The position numbers were made by a program, and so were the translations under genes. From Gemmatimonadota bacterium (GTDB taxonomy: Bacteria; Gemmatimonadota; Gemmatimonadetes; Longimicrobiales; Gaopeijiaceae): a stretch of 32,090 bases of DNA. The number at the start of each line of letters is the position of its first letter. Within the stretch, counting starts at the first letter, position 1. The notes beneath the pieces were generated by a model. The model ran no database searches, had not been told where the DNA came from, and was given only the letters and a program-made list of their open reading frames with translations. The stretch is from NCBI GenBank assembly GCA_022563405.1, contig JADFNK010000028.1, forward strand, positions 1-32,090. The letters are read 5' to 3'. Positions 7,427 to 16,765 of this stretch are shown here, piece after piece.

Positions 7427-8803
7427 TTACACCTCCACTCCTTGTGTCCGCAGCCACGATTCCATCTCGCCACGGATCGCATCGAGCTGCTCTTCGGTCT
7501 CGGCTTCATAACGCGCCACGAGGATCGGCTGCGTATTAGACGCCCTGAGGAGCCCCCATCCACCGTCGAATTTCACCCGTGCGCCGTCAATGTCGATCAC
7601 GTTTCGAGTCTCCCTGAAGTGCTTCTGAGCCGCCTCCACGATGGCGAACTTGGTCTCTTCGGTTACCACAATACGCAACTCTGGCGTGGACACATACACC
7701 GGAAAGTCGGAGATCATCTCCGAAAGAGTACGCCCGGACCGTGCGATCAGGTCCACTAGCCGGCACGCCGCGTACGGCGCGTCATCGAACCCGAAGTAAT
7801 TGTCCGCCACGCAGATGTGCCCGGAGAGCTCGCCCCCCAACGCCGCGTCCGTCTCCTTCATTTTTTCTTTGATCAGGGAGTGCCCGGTTTTCCACATGAT
7901 CGCCTCCCCACCGGCCCTCGAGAATTCGTCCGCAACGACCTGAGAACATTTTACGTCGAAAACGAGCTTCTGCCCCGGTCCCCGCGCGTGCAGGATGTCG
8001 AGCCCGAACAACAACAGCAGGAGGTCTCCGCGAACGATCTGGCCGTGCTCGTCAACGGCCCCGATACGATCTGCGTCTCCGTCGAACCCGATCCCCAACT
8101 CGGCCCCCTCGCGGCGTACCGTGTCGATCAAGTCTACAAGGTACTCGTCCACGGTGGGATCCGGATGGTGGTTGGGGAACGTTCCGTCCGACTCACAATA
8201 CAGGGGAACGACCTCGGCACCGAGCGCCTCGAGCAACTCGACGCCCACGAGCGATCCGACGCCGTTTCCGCAATCCAACACGACCTTGACCGGCCGCGAG
8301 AGATCGAACCGTCCGGCCAAATCGGCCATATAACGATCCAGGACGTCGACACGCTCGGAGGTACCAGCCCCTCCTCTGAACTCACCCTTACGAATGGAGT
8401 GTTTGACCGCCTGGATCCGGTCTCCGTACACCGACATGGTCTGGAGCGTCATCTTGATGCCGTTCCATTCGGGCGGGTTGTGGGAACCCGTGATCTGGAT
8501 TCCGCCATCCGTCGGAAGAGTCCTCTCGACCCAGTAGAGCGAGGGCGTGGGGACCATCCCGATATCTACGACGTCGGCACCGGAGGCGTTGAGCCCTCGG
8601 ATCAAACCGTCGGCCAGTGCTGGAGAAGAAGGGCGGTTGTCCTGCCCCACGGCGATACGAGGAGTCCGCCCAAGCTGTTGATACGCCATGGTCGCGTAGG
8701 CACGCCCGACGCCCTCGCAAACTTCTGGGGTCAGCTCACCGTCGACAAGGCCTCGAATGTCGTACTCGCGAAAGATGTGTTCGGGCGCAGACATGGAACT
8801 CAT
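7427..8803 (-). CDS. Phosphomannomutase/phosphoglucomutase
   Basis: An alpha-D-phosphohexomutase of about 455-458 residues that interconverts hexose 1- and 6-phosphates for sugar-nucleotide and polysaccharide synthesis. It begins with IFREYDIRG, typical of AlgC/ManB-type enzymes. From the downstream ATG (8794) the phosphoserine loop TGSHNPPEWNG puts the catalytic Ser at 104. The metal-binding GFDGDADRIG, sugar-binding GGELSGH and phosphate-binding RASNTQP loops are all present, so the enzyme looks intact. The sugar-binding loop is of the bifunctional PMM/PGM type, but specificity cannot be fixed from sequence. Two in-frame ATGs, at 8803 and 8794, are both possible, and neither has a strong ribosome-binding sequence. 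The first lies 5 bases after the nuoN stop, suggesting coupling to the nuo operon. Confidence 0.93.
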   Translation of the reverse strand: MSSMSAPEHIFREYDIRGLVDGELTPEVCEGVGRAYATMAYQQLGRTPRIAVGQDNRPSSPALADGLIRGLNASGADVVDIGMVPTPSLYWVERTLPTDGGIQITGSHNPPEWNGIKMTLQTMSVYGDRIQAVKHSIRKGEFRGGAGTSERVDVLDRYMADLAGRFDLSRPVKVVLDCGNGVGSLVGVELLEALGAEVVPLYCESDGTFPNHHPDPTVDEYLVDLIDTVRREGAELGIGFDGDADRIGAVDEHGQIVRGDLLLLLFGLDILHARGPGQKLVFDVKCSQVVADEFSRAGGEAIMWKTGHSLIKEKMKETDAALGGELSGHICVADNYFGFDDAPYAACRLVDLIARSGRTLSEMISDFPVYVSTPELRIVVTEETKFAIVEAAQKHFRETRNVIDIDGARVKFDGGWGLLRASNTQPILVARYEAETEEQLDAIRGEMESWLRTQGVEV

Positions 8804-8808
8804 GGAAT

Positions 8809-10311
8809 TCAAGGACCCAAACCGATCAGCCCCGGACCCACGGCGGAAAGCCCACTGACGCTCGACCGAGCCAATTCCAAAGTTGCTCCAGGGAAAATGC
8901 CGAGATACACGATCAGAACCACACTGGTGATCAAAGCCAGGCGCATGGCGAAGGGTACCTGGATCGGCTCGCCGGCGACATCGGGAGGCGCATCCCTCAT
9001 CCACATGTACCAGGCCACACGCAGGTAATACCAGTAGGAAGCCACGGTCGTGAGCACGAGGACGACCGAGAGGTAGACGAGGTTGGCCTCCATCGCGCCC
9101 TGAAGGAGGAAGACCTTCGCCATGAACCCTCCGGTTCCGGGAAAACCGGCCAGCGAAAGCAGAAGAACCGTGAAGACGACACCCAGTAGCGGCTGGCTCC
9201 AACCGAATCCGGCGTACTCCTCGATTTGGAGACGATCCTCTCCCTGGCCCGATACCAGTATGACAATGGCGAACGCGCCGATATTCATCAGCGTGTAAGT
9301 CAGCAGATAGAACAGAAGCCCCGCAGAAGCCGTTTCATTGGCAGCGACGATCGCCACCATGAGGTAACCCGCGTGTGCGATCCCGGAATAAGCGAGCATC
9401 CGCTTGATACTCACTTGCACCGTGGCGATGAAATTGGCGACCACCATGGTGAGCACAGACAGCCACCACAGAATCGCCCACCAACTCTCGTAGGCGCCCT
9501 CGAACGCGACCGCAAAGACACGGAGGAACGCCAGGAACGCGCCCGCCTTGACGGCCACGGACATATAGGCGGTAACCGGCGTCGGCGCCCCCTCATAGAC
9601 ATCGGGCGTCCACATATGGAACGGAACCGCGGAGACCTTGAAAGCGAATCCGACCGTGAGAAGCGCGATACCGAACACGAGAAGGGCGCCGTGCGCATTT
9701 CCGCTCGCAATAGAATCCGCGATAGCCGAAATGTGCGTGCTGCCCGTCGCGCCGTATAGGAGAGCTATCCCGTAGAGAAAAAAGCCGGTGGAGAACGCAC
9801 CCAGCAAGAAGTACTTGAGGCCGGCCTCGGCCGATCTGGGATCCCTCCGGTTGATGGCGGCCAATACGTACACCGCGATCGACATGATCTCCAGGCCGAG
9901 GAAGATGACGATGAGGTCGCGTGCGGCGGCCATGATCATCAATCCCACGGTGGAGTAGATCAGCAACGCGTAGAATTCCGCCGCCTGCAGGCCCTGCCGC
10001 TGAACGTAGCTCAGACTGATCAGGACTGCGAGCGCGGCGCCGGACAGAAGGATCCAGTTCGAGAACAACGCGAAGCGGTCCAGCGCGATCATCGAATCCG
10101 TGCCCACTTCCGTGACACTGTACAGCCAACCGTTCGCCAGCGCGGCGACGAGGATCCCGAGCACGGAAAGCCATCCCAGGTCGGACGACGTCCTGGGACC
10201 GTCGGGGCGGCTCACGCCGATCAGAAGGATTGCGATCCCCCATACCGACAAGATGATCTCCGGCGCAAGCGCCACGATGAAATGCGCCTGATTACTGAAA
10301 TCGAGTTCCAT
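8809..10311 (-). CDS. nuoN: NADH-quinone oxidoreductase subunit N
   Basis: This 500-residue antiporter-like membrane subunit of complex I forms part of the proton-pumping arm. It is hydrophobic throughout, with many predicted membrane helices. Pumping-channel residues are visible: Glu141 in FLGLEIMSIAVYVLAA, Lys225 in AFKVSAVPFHMWTPDVYEG, and Lys255. The PDVYEGAPTPVTAYMSV segment and later KRMLAYSGIAHAGY are typical of NuoN. The ATG lies 6 bases after the nuoM stop, and a Shine-Dalgarno sequence is not evident, so translation is probably coupled. It is the last nuo gene, as in the canonical nuoA-N order. Confidence 0.96.
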   Translation of the reverse strand: MELDFSNQAHFIVALAPEIILSVWGIAILLIGVSRPDGPRTSSDLGWLSVLGILVAALANGWLYSVTEVGTDSMIALDRFALFSNWILLSGAALAVLISLSYVQRQGLQAAEFYALLIYSTVGLMIMAAARDLIVIFLGLEIMSIAVYVLAAINRRDPRSAEAGLKYFLLGAFSTGFFLYGIALLYGATGSTHISAIADSIASGNAHGALLVFGIALLTVGFAFKVSAVPFHMWTPDVYEGAPTPVTAYMSVAVKAGAFLAFLRVFAVAFEGAYESWWAILWWLSVLTMVVANFIATVQVSIKRMLAYSGIAHAGYLMVAIVAANETASAGLLFYLLTYTLMNIGAFAIVILVSGQGEDRLQIEEYAGFGWSQPLLGVVFTVLLLSLAGFPGTGGFMAKVFLLQGAMEANLVYLSVVLVLTTVASYWYYLRVAWYMWMRDAPPDVAGEPIQVPFAMRLALITSVVLIVYLGIFPGATLELARSSVSGLSAVGPGLIGLGP

Positions 10312-10317
10312 GGGGTG

Positions 10318-11937
10318 CTACTCCGCCCGCCCGGCGCCTGAGGTGATTCGGTCGAGGATCTCGTCCCAAGCATCACTCGCATCCGTCCCTTCCTCCTCTT
10401 CCTCACTGAACTCGATGAGGGCCGCGCTGGGCGGAGCCGCGGCGTGCACACGCTCGAGCACCATCTGGACGCTGGGCTCCATCCTTCGCAGCAGCGGTGT
10501 CGGATGCACGCCGATCACGATCATGAGAGCGATCATCGGCGCCAATATGGCAATCTCGCGGCGCGACAGGTCGTGAACGGCTTGGTTCTCCGGTTTGTCC
10601 AGCGCGTTGAGGAAGACACTCTGTATCATCGGCAGCATGTAGTACGCGGCGAAAATGACGCCGGCCGTGGCGAAGATAGCCATGCCTTGATGGAGCTCGA
10701 AGGTACCGAGAAGCACGAGAAACTCCCCGACGAACCCACTCGTGCCCGGCAACCCGATCGACGTCAGCGCGGTGATCACGAACGCGGTCGTCAGCCAAGG
10801 TGCCACGCGCGCGATACCACCGAAATCGGCGATCAGCCGGGTGTGGCGGCGCTCGTAAAGCATGCCGACGAGGAGAAAGAGCGCGCCCGTGGAGATTCCG
10901 TGGGAGATCATGACCAGCAAACCCCCTTGGAGTCCGTTCAGGTTGAGGGCGAATATGCCGATGATCACGAACCCCATGTGTGCCACGGAGCTATACGCCA
11001 CCAGCTTTTTTGCGTCAGGCTGAACGGCCGCCACCCATGAAGCGTAGATGATACCTACGACACCCAGCGTGAGCATGAGCGTCACCACGGACGGATGTTG
11101 GGCAGCCACGGGGAAGAACGGCAACAGAAATCGCACGAACCCGTACGTCCCCATCTTGAGCAGGACCGCTGCCAGCACGACGGACCCGGCCGTCGGTGCC
11201 TCCACGTGCGCGTCCGGCAGCCAGGTGTGGAACGGGAAAATGGGAACCTTGATGGCGAACGCCAATGCAAAGGCCCCGAACAACCACATCTGCTCCCCGG
11301 GTGTCAGGGGAATCTGGAGCAGATCCGCGAAGGCGAAGGAGGCCACCCCGAGCAACGTCTTTCCCCGGGCGTAGATATACAGGATTCCCACCAGCATCAG
11401 GAGGGATCCGACCGCGGTGTAGAGGAAGAACTTTATGGCGGCATAGATCCTCCGTTCTCCTCCCCAGATTCCGATGATGAAGTACATGGGAACGAGCGTG
11501 AGCTCGAAGAACACATAGAACAGAAACAGGTCCGTGGCCGCGAACACTCCCACGACCCCGACCTCGAGAAGCAGCATGAGTGCGTAGAACGGCTTTTGTC
11601 GCTTTTTGATGTAGTCGAACGACCCGAGGATGGCGAGCGGGGTCGTGAAGGTGGTCAGCATGACCATGAACAGGCTGATCCCGTCCAGGCCAAGCGCGTA
11701 ATTCACACCCCACACGGCGATCCACGGCCGGCTGCTCGTGAGCTGATACGCCCCGCCCAGGGCCGGATCGTAAGCCCACCAAAGGCCCACGCTCAGGACG
11801 AACACCAGGAGGCTCCAGCGCAAAGCGAGTTCCTTGGCCCGATCTTCGGCAGCCCAGAGGACGTGGACCATCCCGAGGAGCGGAAGCCAAATCAGCGCGT
11901 GGAGCACCCAGCTGTCGTATGCCAGTGCGTTCAACAT
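10318..11937 (-). CDS. nuoM: NADH-quinone oxidoreductase subunit M
   Basis: This 539-residue antiporter-like proton-pumping subunit has Glu145 in FFELTLVPMYFIIGIWG, Lys230 in AFAIKVPIFPFHTWLPDAHVE, and Lys261 in LLKMGTYGFVRF. These correspond to the Glu and Lys residues essential in the E. coli protein. The later KKLVAYSSVAHMGFV segment is also conserved. The C-terminal ~30 residues form an acidic, soluble tail containing EEEEEGTDASDAWDE, longer than the end of E. coli NuoM. The ATG directly abuts the nuoL TAG with no gap, so translation is coupled. Confidence 0.97.
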   Translation of the reverse strand: MLNALAYDSWVLHALIWLPLLGMVHVLWAAEDRAKELALRWSLLVFVLSVGLWWAYDPALGGAYQLTSSRPWIAVWGVNYALGLDGISLFMVMLTTFTTPLAILGSFDYIKKRQKPFYALMLLLEVGVVGVFAATDLFLFYVFFELTLVPMYFIIGIWGGERRIYAAIKFFLYTAVGSLLMLVGILYIYARGKTLLGVASFAFADLLQIPLTPGEQMWLFGAFALAFAIKVPIFPFHTWLPDAHVEAPTAGSVVLAAVLLKMGTYGFVRFLLPFFPVAAQHPSVVTLMLTLGVVGIIYASWVAAVQPDAKKLVAYSSVAHMGFVIIGIFALNLNGLQGGLLVMISHGISTGALFLLVGMLYERRHTRLIADFGGIARVAPWLTTAFVITALTSIGLPGTSGFVGEFLVLLGTFELHQGMAIFATAGVIFAAYYMLPMIQSVFLNALDKPENQAVHDLSRREIAILAPMIALMIVIGVHPTPLLRRMEPSVQMVLERVHAAAPPSAALIEFSEEEEEGTDASDAWDEILDRITSGAGRAE

Positions 11938-14097
11938 CTAGAAGGCCACCATCGAGAGTATGACCAGCACGCCCACGGTCAGGATAAATGCGTAGGTATT
12001 CACTTGACCTGTTTGGAACAGGCTGACCACCCACCCCAGAGCCCGAGTCCCGTTGCCCACCAGATGGACCGTTCCGTCGATGATCGTGGTATCCACGACC
12101 CGCCAGAGGACTCGGGAGGTCGTCAGGATGGGGTCCACCACCCACCTGTGGTAGAACTCGTCCACGTACCACTTGTTGTAGAGGAAGCGGGCGAGCCCCG
12201 TCGGCTCCGCGTCGTCCACCGCCACCGTAACCTTGCGGCTCCCCAGGAGCCGTAGGGTGGCCAAGACAACGGCCGAAGCCGCGACGAAAGAGATGAGCCC
12301 CCAGACCCACTCCCCGCCCCCAAAAATAGGTGCGGCGTGTGCGATCTCGCCCAGATTGGTTTCCTGTATGAGATGTGCGGCTTCGGTGACGGGCTCGAGC
12401 CAGCCGTGGAGCCATTCGCCCATCGGAAGCAAGCCGAATCCCCCCAATATGGATTCGCGTAGATCCGTCGACACGTTGATCCATCCTCCGAAGACGGACA
12501 GCACAGCCAGGACCGCGAGAGGGATCCACATGATTCTCGGAGCTTCGTGCAAATGCTCGGCCTCTCTCGACCCTGTCCTGTTTTCACCGTGGAAGGTCAT
12601 GACCATCAGTCGCGTCATGTAGAACGCGGTCAGCATGGCGGTGGCCAACGCCAGGATCCAGTAGACGGTATAGAGGCCGGCGTATGGCGCCTGCTCAGCG
12701 CCCGCCATCGCACCGGTCATCCAGATGATTCCGTCCTTCGAGAAGAAACCCGCGAAAGGCCAGATCCCTGCGATCGCCACAGTGGCGAGCCACATCGTGA
12801 TCCACGTGTACGGCATGTACGCCTTGAGGCCACCCATATTCCGCATGTCCTGGGCGTCCCAATCCTTCTTCGTGTGATGAAGCGCGTGATGCATCGAGTG
12901 GATGACCGCGCCGGCTCCCAGAAACAGGAGTGCCTTGAAGAAGGCGTGGGTCATGAGATGGAAGATACCCGCCGTGTACGCCCCCACGCCGACACCCAAA
13001 AACATGTAGCCCAACTGGGAGATCGTGGAATAGGCCAGGACCTTCTTGATGTCGTTCTGCTTCAAAGCGATCGTGGCCGCGAAGAGCGCCGTGAGCACAC
13101 CGATTCCCGCTACCATGGCGCTACTCAACGGCGCGAGAGCGAACAAGACGGAGGACCGCGCGACCAAATAGACCCCCGCGGTCACCATCGTGGCGGCATG
13201 GATGAGGGCGGACACCGGCGTCGGACCCGCCATGGCATCGGGCAGCCAGACGTAGAGGGGGATCTGGGCGCTCTTACCGGTGGCCGCCATGAGGAGGAAC
13301 AGCGTCACCCACGTGATCACCGAGCCCCCGTACTCAAACACCGACTCGGCGTCCCCAAAGATGCCGACGAAGTCTACGCGCTGAAAAACGAGGTACAACA
13401 AGAAGATCGCGAGCAGGAAACCCAGGTCCCCTATCCTGTTGACGATGAAAGCCTTCTTCCCGGCGGAAGCTTTTGCTTCGTCGCTGAACCAGAATCCGAT
13501 CAGCAGGTACGAGCAGAGCCCCACACCCTCCCAGCCGATGAACATGATCGGATAGCTGGCTCCCATCACCAGCACCAGCATGAAGAAAATGAACAAGTTC
13601 AGGTACGCGAAGTACCGGGGGTAACCCGGATCATCCCGCATATACCCGACGCTGAACACGTGGATCAGCAGTCCCACTCCCGTGATGATCAGCATCATGA
13701 TCATCGAGAGCTGATCGAGCTGGATCGCGGCGGCCACCTCGAGTTCTCCCGTGCTGATCCAGGACCAATAGCTAAGGACCACGGGCTCGTGCAGGTCCGC
13801 ACCGAGCATGCCGGCGAAGTTCACCAGGGTGAGCAGGAACGCCAGGAGCATCACGCCGGGGCCCACCCAGGTGGGTAGGCTGTGGGTGCGGGGCCGGCCG
13901 TTCTCGAAGAAGTCGAATTCCCCTCCGGCTCGGACCGCATCCGCCGATTTTCGGGCCGCGGACAACGCAAGCGCCCCGTTGATGGCGAAGCCCAATAGAG
14001 GCAACAAGATGATGAGCCACGGAAGCACGGGTTCCCACGCGGCAGTCGACTCCCCCAGCCCTGCCGCCTGCATCAGAAAAAGACCGAATTGCGGCAC
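11938..14097 (-). CDS. nuoL: NADH-quinone oxidoreductase subunit L
   Basis: The largest antiporter-like subunit (719 residues), at the distal end of the membrane arm. Key features are Glu190 in IGWEGVGLCSYLLIGFW, Lys275 in GKSAQIPLYVWLPDAMAGPTP, His300 in ALIHAATMVTAGVYL, and KKVLAYSTISQLGYMFLG. The long C-terminal lateral amphipathic helix plus final membrane anchor characteristic of NuoL should lie in the last ~150 residues, which end in a hydrophobic helix. It is about 100 residues longer than the E. coli protein, partly from a polar stretch at about 48-75. The start is GTG at 14097, 4 bases after the nuoK stop; an ATG eight codons inside is the alternative. Confidence 0.96.
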   Translation of the reverse strand: MPQFGLFLMQAAGLGESTAAWEPVLPWLIILLPLLGFAINGALALSAARKSADAVRAGGEFDFFENGRPRTHSLPTWVGPGVMLLAFLLTLVNFAGMLGADLHEPVVLSYWSWISTGELEVAAAIQLDQLSMIMMLIITGVGLLIHVFSVGYMRDDPGYPRYFAYLNLFIFFMLVLVMGASYPIMFIGWEGVGLCSYLLIGFWFSDEAKASAGKKAFIVNRIGDLGFLLAIFLLYLVFQRVDFVGIFGDAESVFEYGGSVITWVTLFLLMAATGKSAQIPLYVWLPDAMAGPTPVSALIHAATMVTAGVYLVARSSVLFALAPLSSAMVAGIGVLTALFAATIALKQNDIKKVLAYSTISQLGYMFLGVGVGAYTAGIFHLMTHAFFKALLFLGAGAVIHSMHHALHHTKKDWDAQDMRNMGGLKAYMPYTWITMWLATVAIAGIWPFAGFFSKDGIIWMTGAMAGAEQAPYAGLYTVYWILALATAMLTAFYMTRLMVMTFHGENRTGSREAEHLHEAPRIMWIPLAVLAVLSVFGGWINVSTDLRESILGGFGLLPMGEWLHGWLEPVTEAAHLIQETNLGEIAHAAPIFGGGEWVWGLISFVAASAVVLATLRLLGSRKVTVAVDDAEPTGLARFLYNKWYVDEFYHRWVVDPILTTSRVLWRVVDTTIIDGTVHLVGNGTRALGWVVSLFQTGQVNTYAFILTVGVLVILSMVAF

Positions 14098-14101
14098 CGG
14101 G

Positions 14102-14395
14102 TCACCACTTGAGAAGGTTGAAGTTGCTCACATCAACCGTCTCGTAGTGCCGGAAAATCGAGATGATGATGGCCAGACCGACCGCGGCTTCCGCCGCGGC
14201 GACGGCAATGACGAAGAACACGAAAACCTGCCCCTCGATGCCCACGTACCTCGAAAACGCAACGAAAGTGAGGTTGACCGCGTTCAGCTGGAGCTCGATG
14301 CACAGAAACATGATGATCACGTTTCGGCGCACGATCACACCCAGCGTTCCGACCACGAAGATCATCCCCGCCACGACGAGAGACTCGGCCAGCAC
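14102..14395 (-). CDS. nuoK: NADH-quinone oxidoreductase subunit K
   Basis: A small (97 residues) three-helix membrane subunit of complex I. The conserved carboxylates of the central proton axis are visible: Glu34 in [13 protein letters not shown] and Glu69 in [12 protein letters not shown]. The protein starts at GTG (14393-14395), two bases after the nuoJ stop, and is slightly shorter at the N-terminus than some homologues. It is followed after 4 bases by nuoL. The J-K-L order is invariant in bacterial nuo operons and supports the call. Confidence 0.96.
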   Translation of the reverse strand: MLAESLVVAGMIFVVGTLGVIVRRNVIIMFLCIELQLNAVNLTFVAFSRYVGIEGQVFVFFVIAVAAAEAAVGLAIIISIFRHYETVDVSNFNLLKW

Positions 14396-14397
14396 CG

Positions 14398-14919
14398 TCA
14401 GGATGCCTTCTTGGCTAGAACGAGCGCGCCAACAATGGCCACGAGAAGCAGGATGCCGGTCAGCTCGAAAGGAACCACGTAGTCGGTGAAGAGCGGCCGT
14501 GCGATCGCCCCCACGGCCCCGTATTCCAGCAACGCCGCATCGATCGCGTCACCCGGGCCGAGATTGGTCTCCAGACCGGCCGTACCGCCGCCCAACTGCC
14601 GAACCAACAGCCCGCCCATCAAACCCGTTACGGCAAATCCCATGATCACCGCGACGTTGCCCCGGATATCCCTCTGGTACTCGTGGCCCAGGTTCAGCAG
14701 CATGATCACGAACAAGAAGAGGACCATGATCGCGCCGGCATATACCATGATCTGGAGCGCCGCGAGAAAGTGGGCCTCCAAAAGCACAAAGATCCCCGCC
14801 GTGCTCGCTAAGGTCGTCACCATAAACAGCAAGCTCGCCACTGGGCTACGGCTCACCACCACGCCCACGGCTGCACCCACCGCGACGGCGGCAAAAATGA
14901 AGAACAGGATTTCAGCCAC
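14398..14919 (-). CDS. nuoJ: NADH-quinone oxidoreductase subunit J
   Basis: A 173-residue membrane subunit with five predicted helices. The signature segments [22 protein letters not shown] and [22 protein letters not shown] match the ND6-type family. The third helix of this family contains the pi-bulge implicated in coupling quinone reduction to pumping. The ATG lies 3 bases after the nuoI stop. Length and composition are normal, with a somewhat long loop between the last two helices (about 113-145). Confidence 0.96.
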   Translation of the reverse strand: MAEILFFIFAAVAVGAAVGVVVSRSPVASLLFMVTTLASTAGIFVLLEAHFLAALQIMVYAGAIMVLFLFVIMLLNLGHEYQRDIRGNVAVIMGFAVTGLMGGLLVRQLGGGTAGLETNLGPGDAIDAALLEYGAVGAIARPLFTDYVVPFELTGILLLVAIVGALVLAKKAS

Positions 14920-14922
14920 GCA

Positions 14923-15423
14923 TCACTCGCCCTTCGGGTCGGAGGGATCCCATAGCAACGTACTCGGATGGTCCTGTTGCATCAGCCGATCCAGGTCGTA
15001 CACGAAGCGGTCGCGCGTGTACTCGGCGTTCTCGAAGTCACGGCCCACGTGGATCGCCTCCACCGGACACACCTCCTGACACATTCCGCAGAAAATGCAC
15101 CGGAACTCGTCGATCTCGAAGACGATGGGGTACCGGTTGCCCTGGTCGTCTTCCCCACCCACGAGCCGGATGCAGTTGGCCGGACACACCGTCGGGCAAA
15201 GACCGCACGCAACACACTTGGGCCGCCCGTCCGCGTGAACCTCCATGACGTGCGTGCCTCGCCACCGGGGGTGCAGTTCGGTTTGCTCCTCGGGATACTG
15301 CTGTGTCACGGTTTTTGGATTCACCATGTGGCGGAGCGTCAGGGCCATCCCCTTGAACGCGGCCCGCAAGTAGGAGACCCGGCCCGGCTCCGGTCTTTGG
15401 ATGACTTTGGTTGTTATAGGCAT
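14923..15423 (-). CDS. nuoI: NADH-quinone oxidoreductase subunit I (2x[4Fe-4S])
   Basis: This 166-residue peripheral-arm subunit carries clusters N6a and N6b on the electron path to the quinone site. Both ferredoxin-type motifs are intact: CVACGLCPTVCP and CIFCGMCQEVCP, each with a distal Pro. The ATG at 15421-15423 has an AGGA ribosome-binding sequence 8 bases upstream. An in-frame GTG six codons earlier is a poorer candidate. It is separated from nuoH by 45 bases, the largest gap inside the nuo cluster, and that spacer is strikingly AT-rich compared with its neighbours. Confidence 0.97.
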   Translation of the reverse strand: MPITTKVIQRPEPGRVSYLRAAFKGMALTLRHMVNPKTVTQQYPEEQTELHPRWRGTHVMEVHADGRPKCVACGLCPTVCPANCIRLVGGEDDQGNRYPIVFEIDEFRCIFCGMCQEVCPVEAIHVGRDFENAEYTRDRFVYDLDRLMQQDHPSTLLWDPSDPKGE

Positions 15424-15468
15424 TCTATTTTCCTGTAACACTTTAGGACCATCTGTATAATCTGTTTT

Positions 15469-16764
15469 CTAATCACCTGTCGTCGCTCCTTCGCTCGACA
15501 TCGCACCCCGCCCGAAAGTTGGCCTAGGCCCGACCCGTCCATGTCTCGGGGCCGCCGCACCCACCATGATTCGGCCACGATCGAGAAAGAAGACGAACGC
15601 CACCGTACAGATCGCGCTGACACCGGTGAGCGCCAGGCCGAAGTAAAATCCGGAAATGCCTACCTGGTCCAGAACCAGTATCGTTGCGGATACCACCATC
15701 AGGTACGCCAACGCCGTGGGCAGCATGACCTTCCACCCCAGCTCCATCACTTGATCGTAACGAAAACGTGGCACCGTCCACCGAACCCAGATGTAGAGGA
15801 GCAGGAAGAACCCCGTCTTGGCCGCAAAGGCGGCGAAGGTCAGCAAGGTCTTCCAAACGGCCGGAGCAGCGGCCATGGGGGCACCGGACGCATCGAAACC
15901 CCGGATCAGTTCACCTTGGTACCAGTAGGCGTTGTCCCACGTCCCGGGTAAGTCCCACCCACCGAAAAAGAGCGTCGCCATGAGCGCCGACGCGGTCAGC
16001 ATGTGCGCGTATTCGGCGATGAAGAACATGGAGAACTTCATCGCGGAGTATTCGGTGTGGAAGCCGGTGATGAGCTCCGACTCCGCTTCAGACATGTCGA
16101 ACGGCAACCGGTTCGTCTCGGCGAAGGCCGACACCACGAACAGGATGAAACCCAAAGACAGGGGGAACGCGAACCAGAAGCCCAACTGCTGCTGTTCCCA
16201 AACGATCCCAGTGAGGGTGACGTTGCCGGCCATCATGAACACCACGATCAGACTCAGGCCGAGGGGTACCTCGTAGCTGACCATCTGGGCGGAAGCCCGT
16301 AGCGCACCCAAGAAAGCATACTTGTTATTGGACGCCCATCCCCCGATCACAATCCCGTACACAGCAAGAGAGCTGAGCGCGAGAATGTACAGGATGCCGA
16401 TCGGCACATCGGCGATAATCATGTCGACGACCCCCCACGGGGTGGGGAGCGGCGCCGCGAAGGGCACCACCGCGAACGTCACGAGCGCAGGACCCATCGC
16501 CAGCACGGGCCCGAGCAGGAAGTAGAACTTCGAGGCCGTCCCGGGATCCGCCTCTTCCTTGATGAGGTTCTTGAGGCCATCCGCAATCGGCTGAAGCAGC
16601 CCGAACGGTCCGACCCGGTTGGGGCCGAGCCGGTCCTGGATGAACGCGGAAATCCGCCGCTCGGCAAGCGTCGTGTAGGCCACCGTCAGCATCACCACGC
16701 CGAACATGATGGCGATCTTGAGTGATGTGGACACGAGGAGCGGGACACCGGCAATCGGATCCAC
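15469..16764 (-). CDS. nuoH: NADH-quinone oxidoreductase subunit H
   Basis: A membrane subunit (431 residues) at the junction of the two arms that forms much of the quinone cavity. Conserved segments are RLGPNRVGPFGLLQPIADGL near the N-terminus and FAETNRLPFDMSEAESELI, the acidic quinone-chamber loop. The start is GTG at 16762-16764, one base after the nuoG stop. Codons further upstream would extend into nuoG without family support. Compared with E. coli NuoH (325 residues) it has insertions and a C-terminal soluble tail of about 35 residues rich in Gly, Arg and Pro. The TAG stop is followed by the AT-rich spacer before nuoI. Confidence 0.95.
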   Translation of the reverse strand: MDPIAGVPLLVSTSLKIAIMFGVVMLTVAYTTLAERRISAFIQDRLGPNRVGPFGLLQPIADGLKNLIKEEADPGTASKFYFLLGPVLAMGPALVTFAVVPFAAPLPTPWGVVDMIIADVPIGILYILALSSLAVYGIVIGGWASNNKYAFLGALRASAQMVSYEVPLGLSLIVVFMMAGNVTLTGIVWEQQQLGFWFAFPLSLGFILFVVSAFAETNRLPFDMSEAESELITGFHTEYSAMKFSMFFIAEYAHMLTASALMATLFFGGWDLPGTWDNAYWYQGELIRGFDASGAPMAAAPAVWKTLLTFAAFAAKTGFFLLLYIWVRWTVPRFRYDQVMELGWKVMLPTALAYLMVVSATILVLDQVGISGFYFGLALTGVSAICTVAFVFFLDRGRIMVGAAAPRHGRVGPRPTFGRGAMSSEGATTGD

Positions 16765-16765
16765 G

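Noticed and set aside
11095..13878. Long plus-strand reading frames opposite nuoL and nuoM (about 386 and 443 codons).
   Set aside because: They are rich in Arg, His, Asp and Glu with no domain pattern, and lie exactly antisense to clear complex I genes: shadows of GC-rich codon usage.
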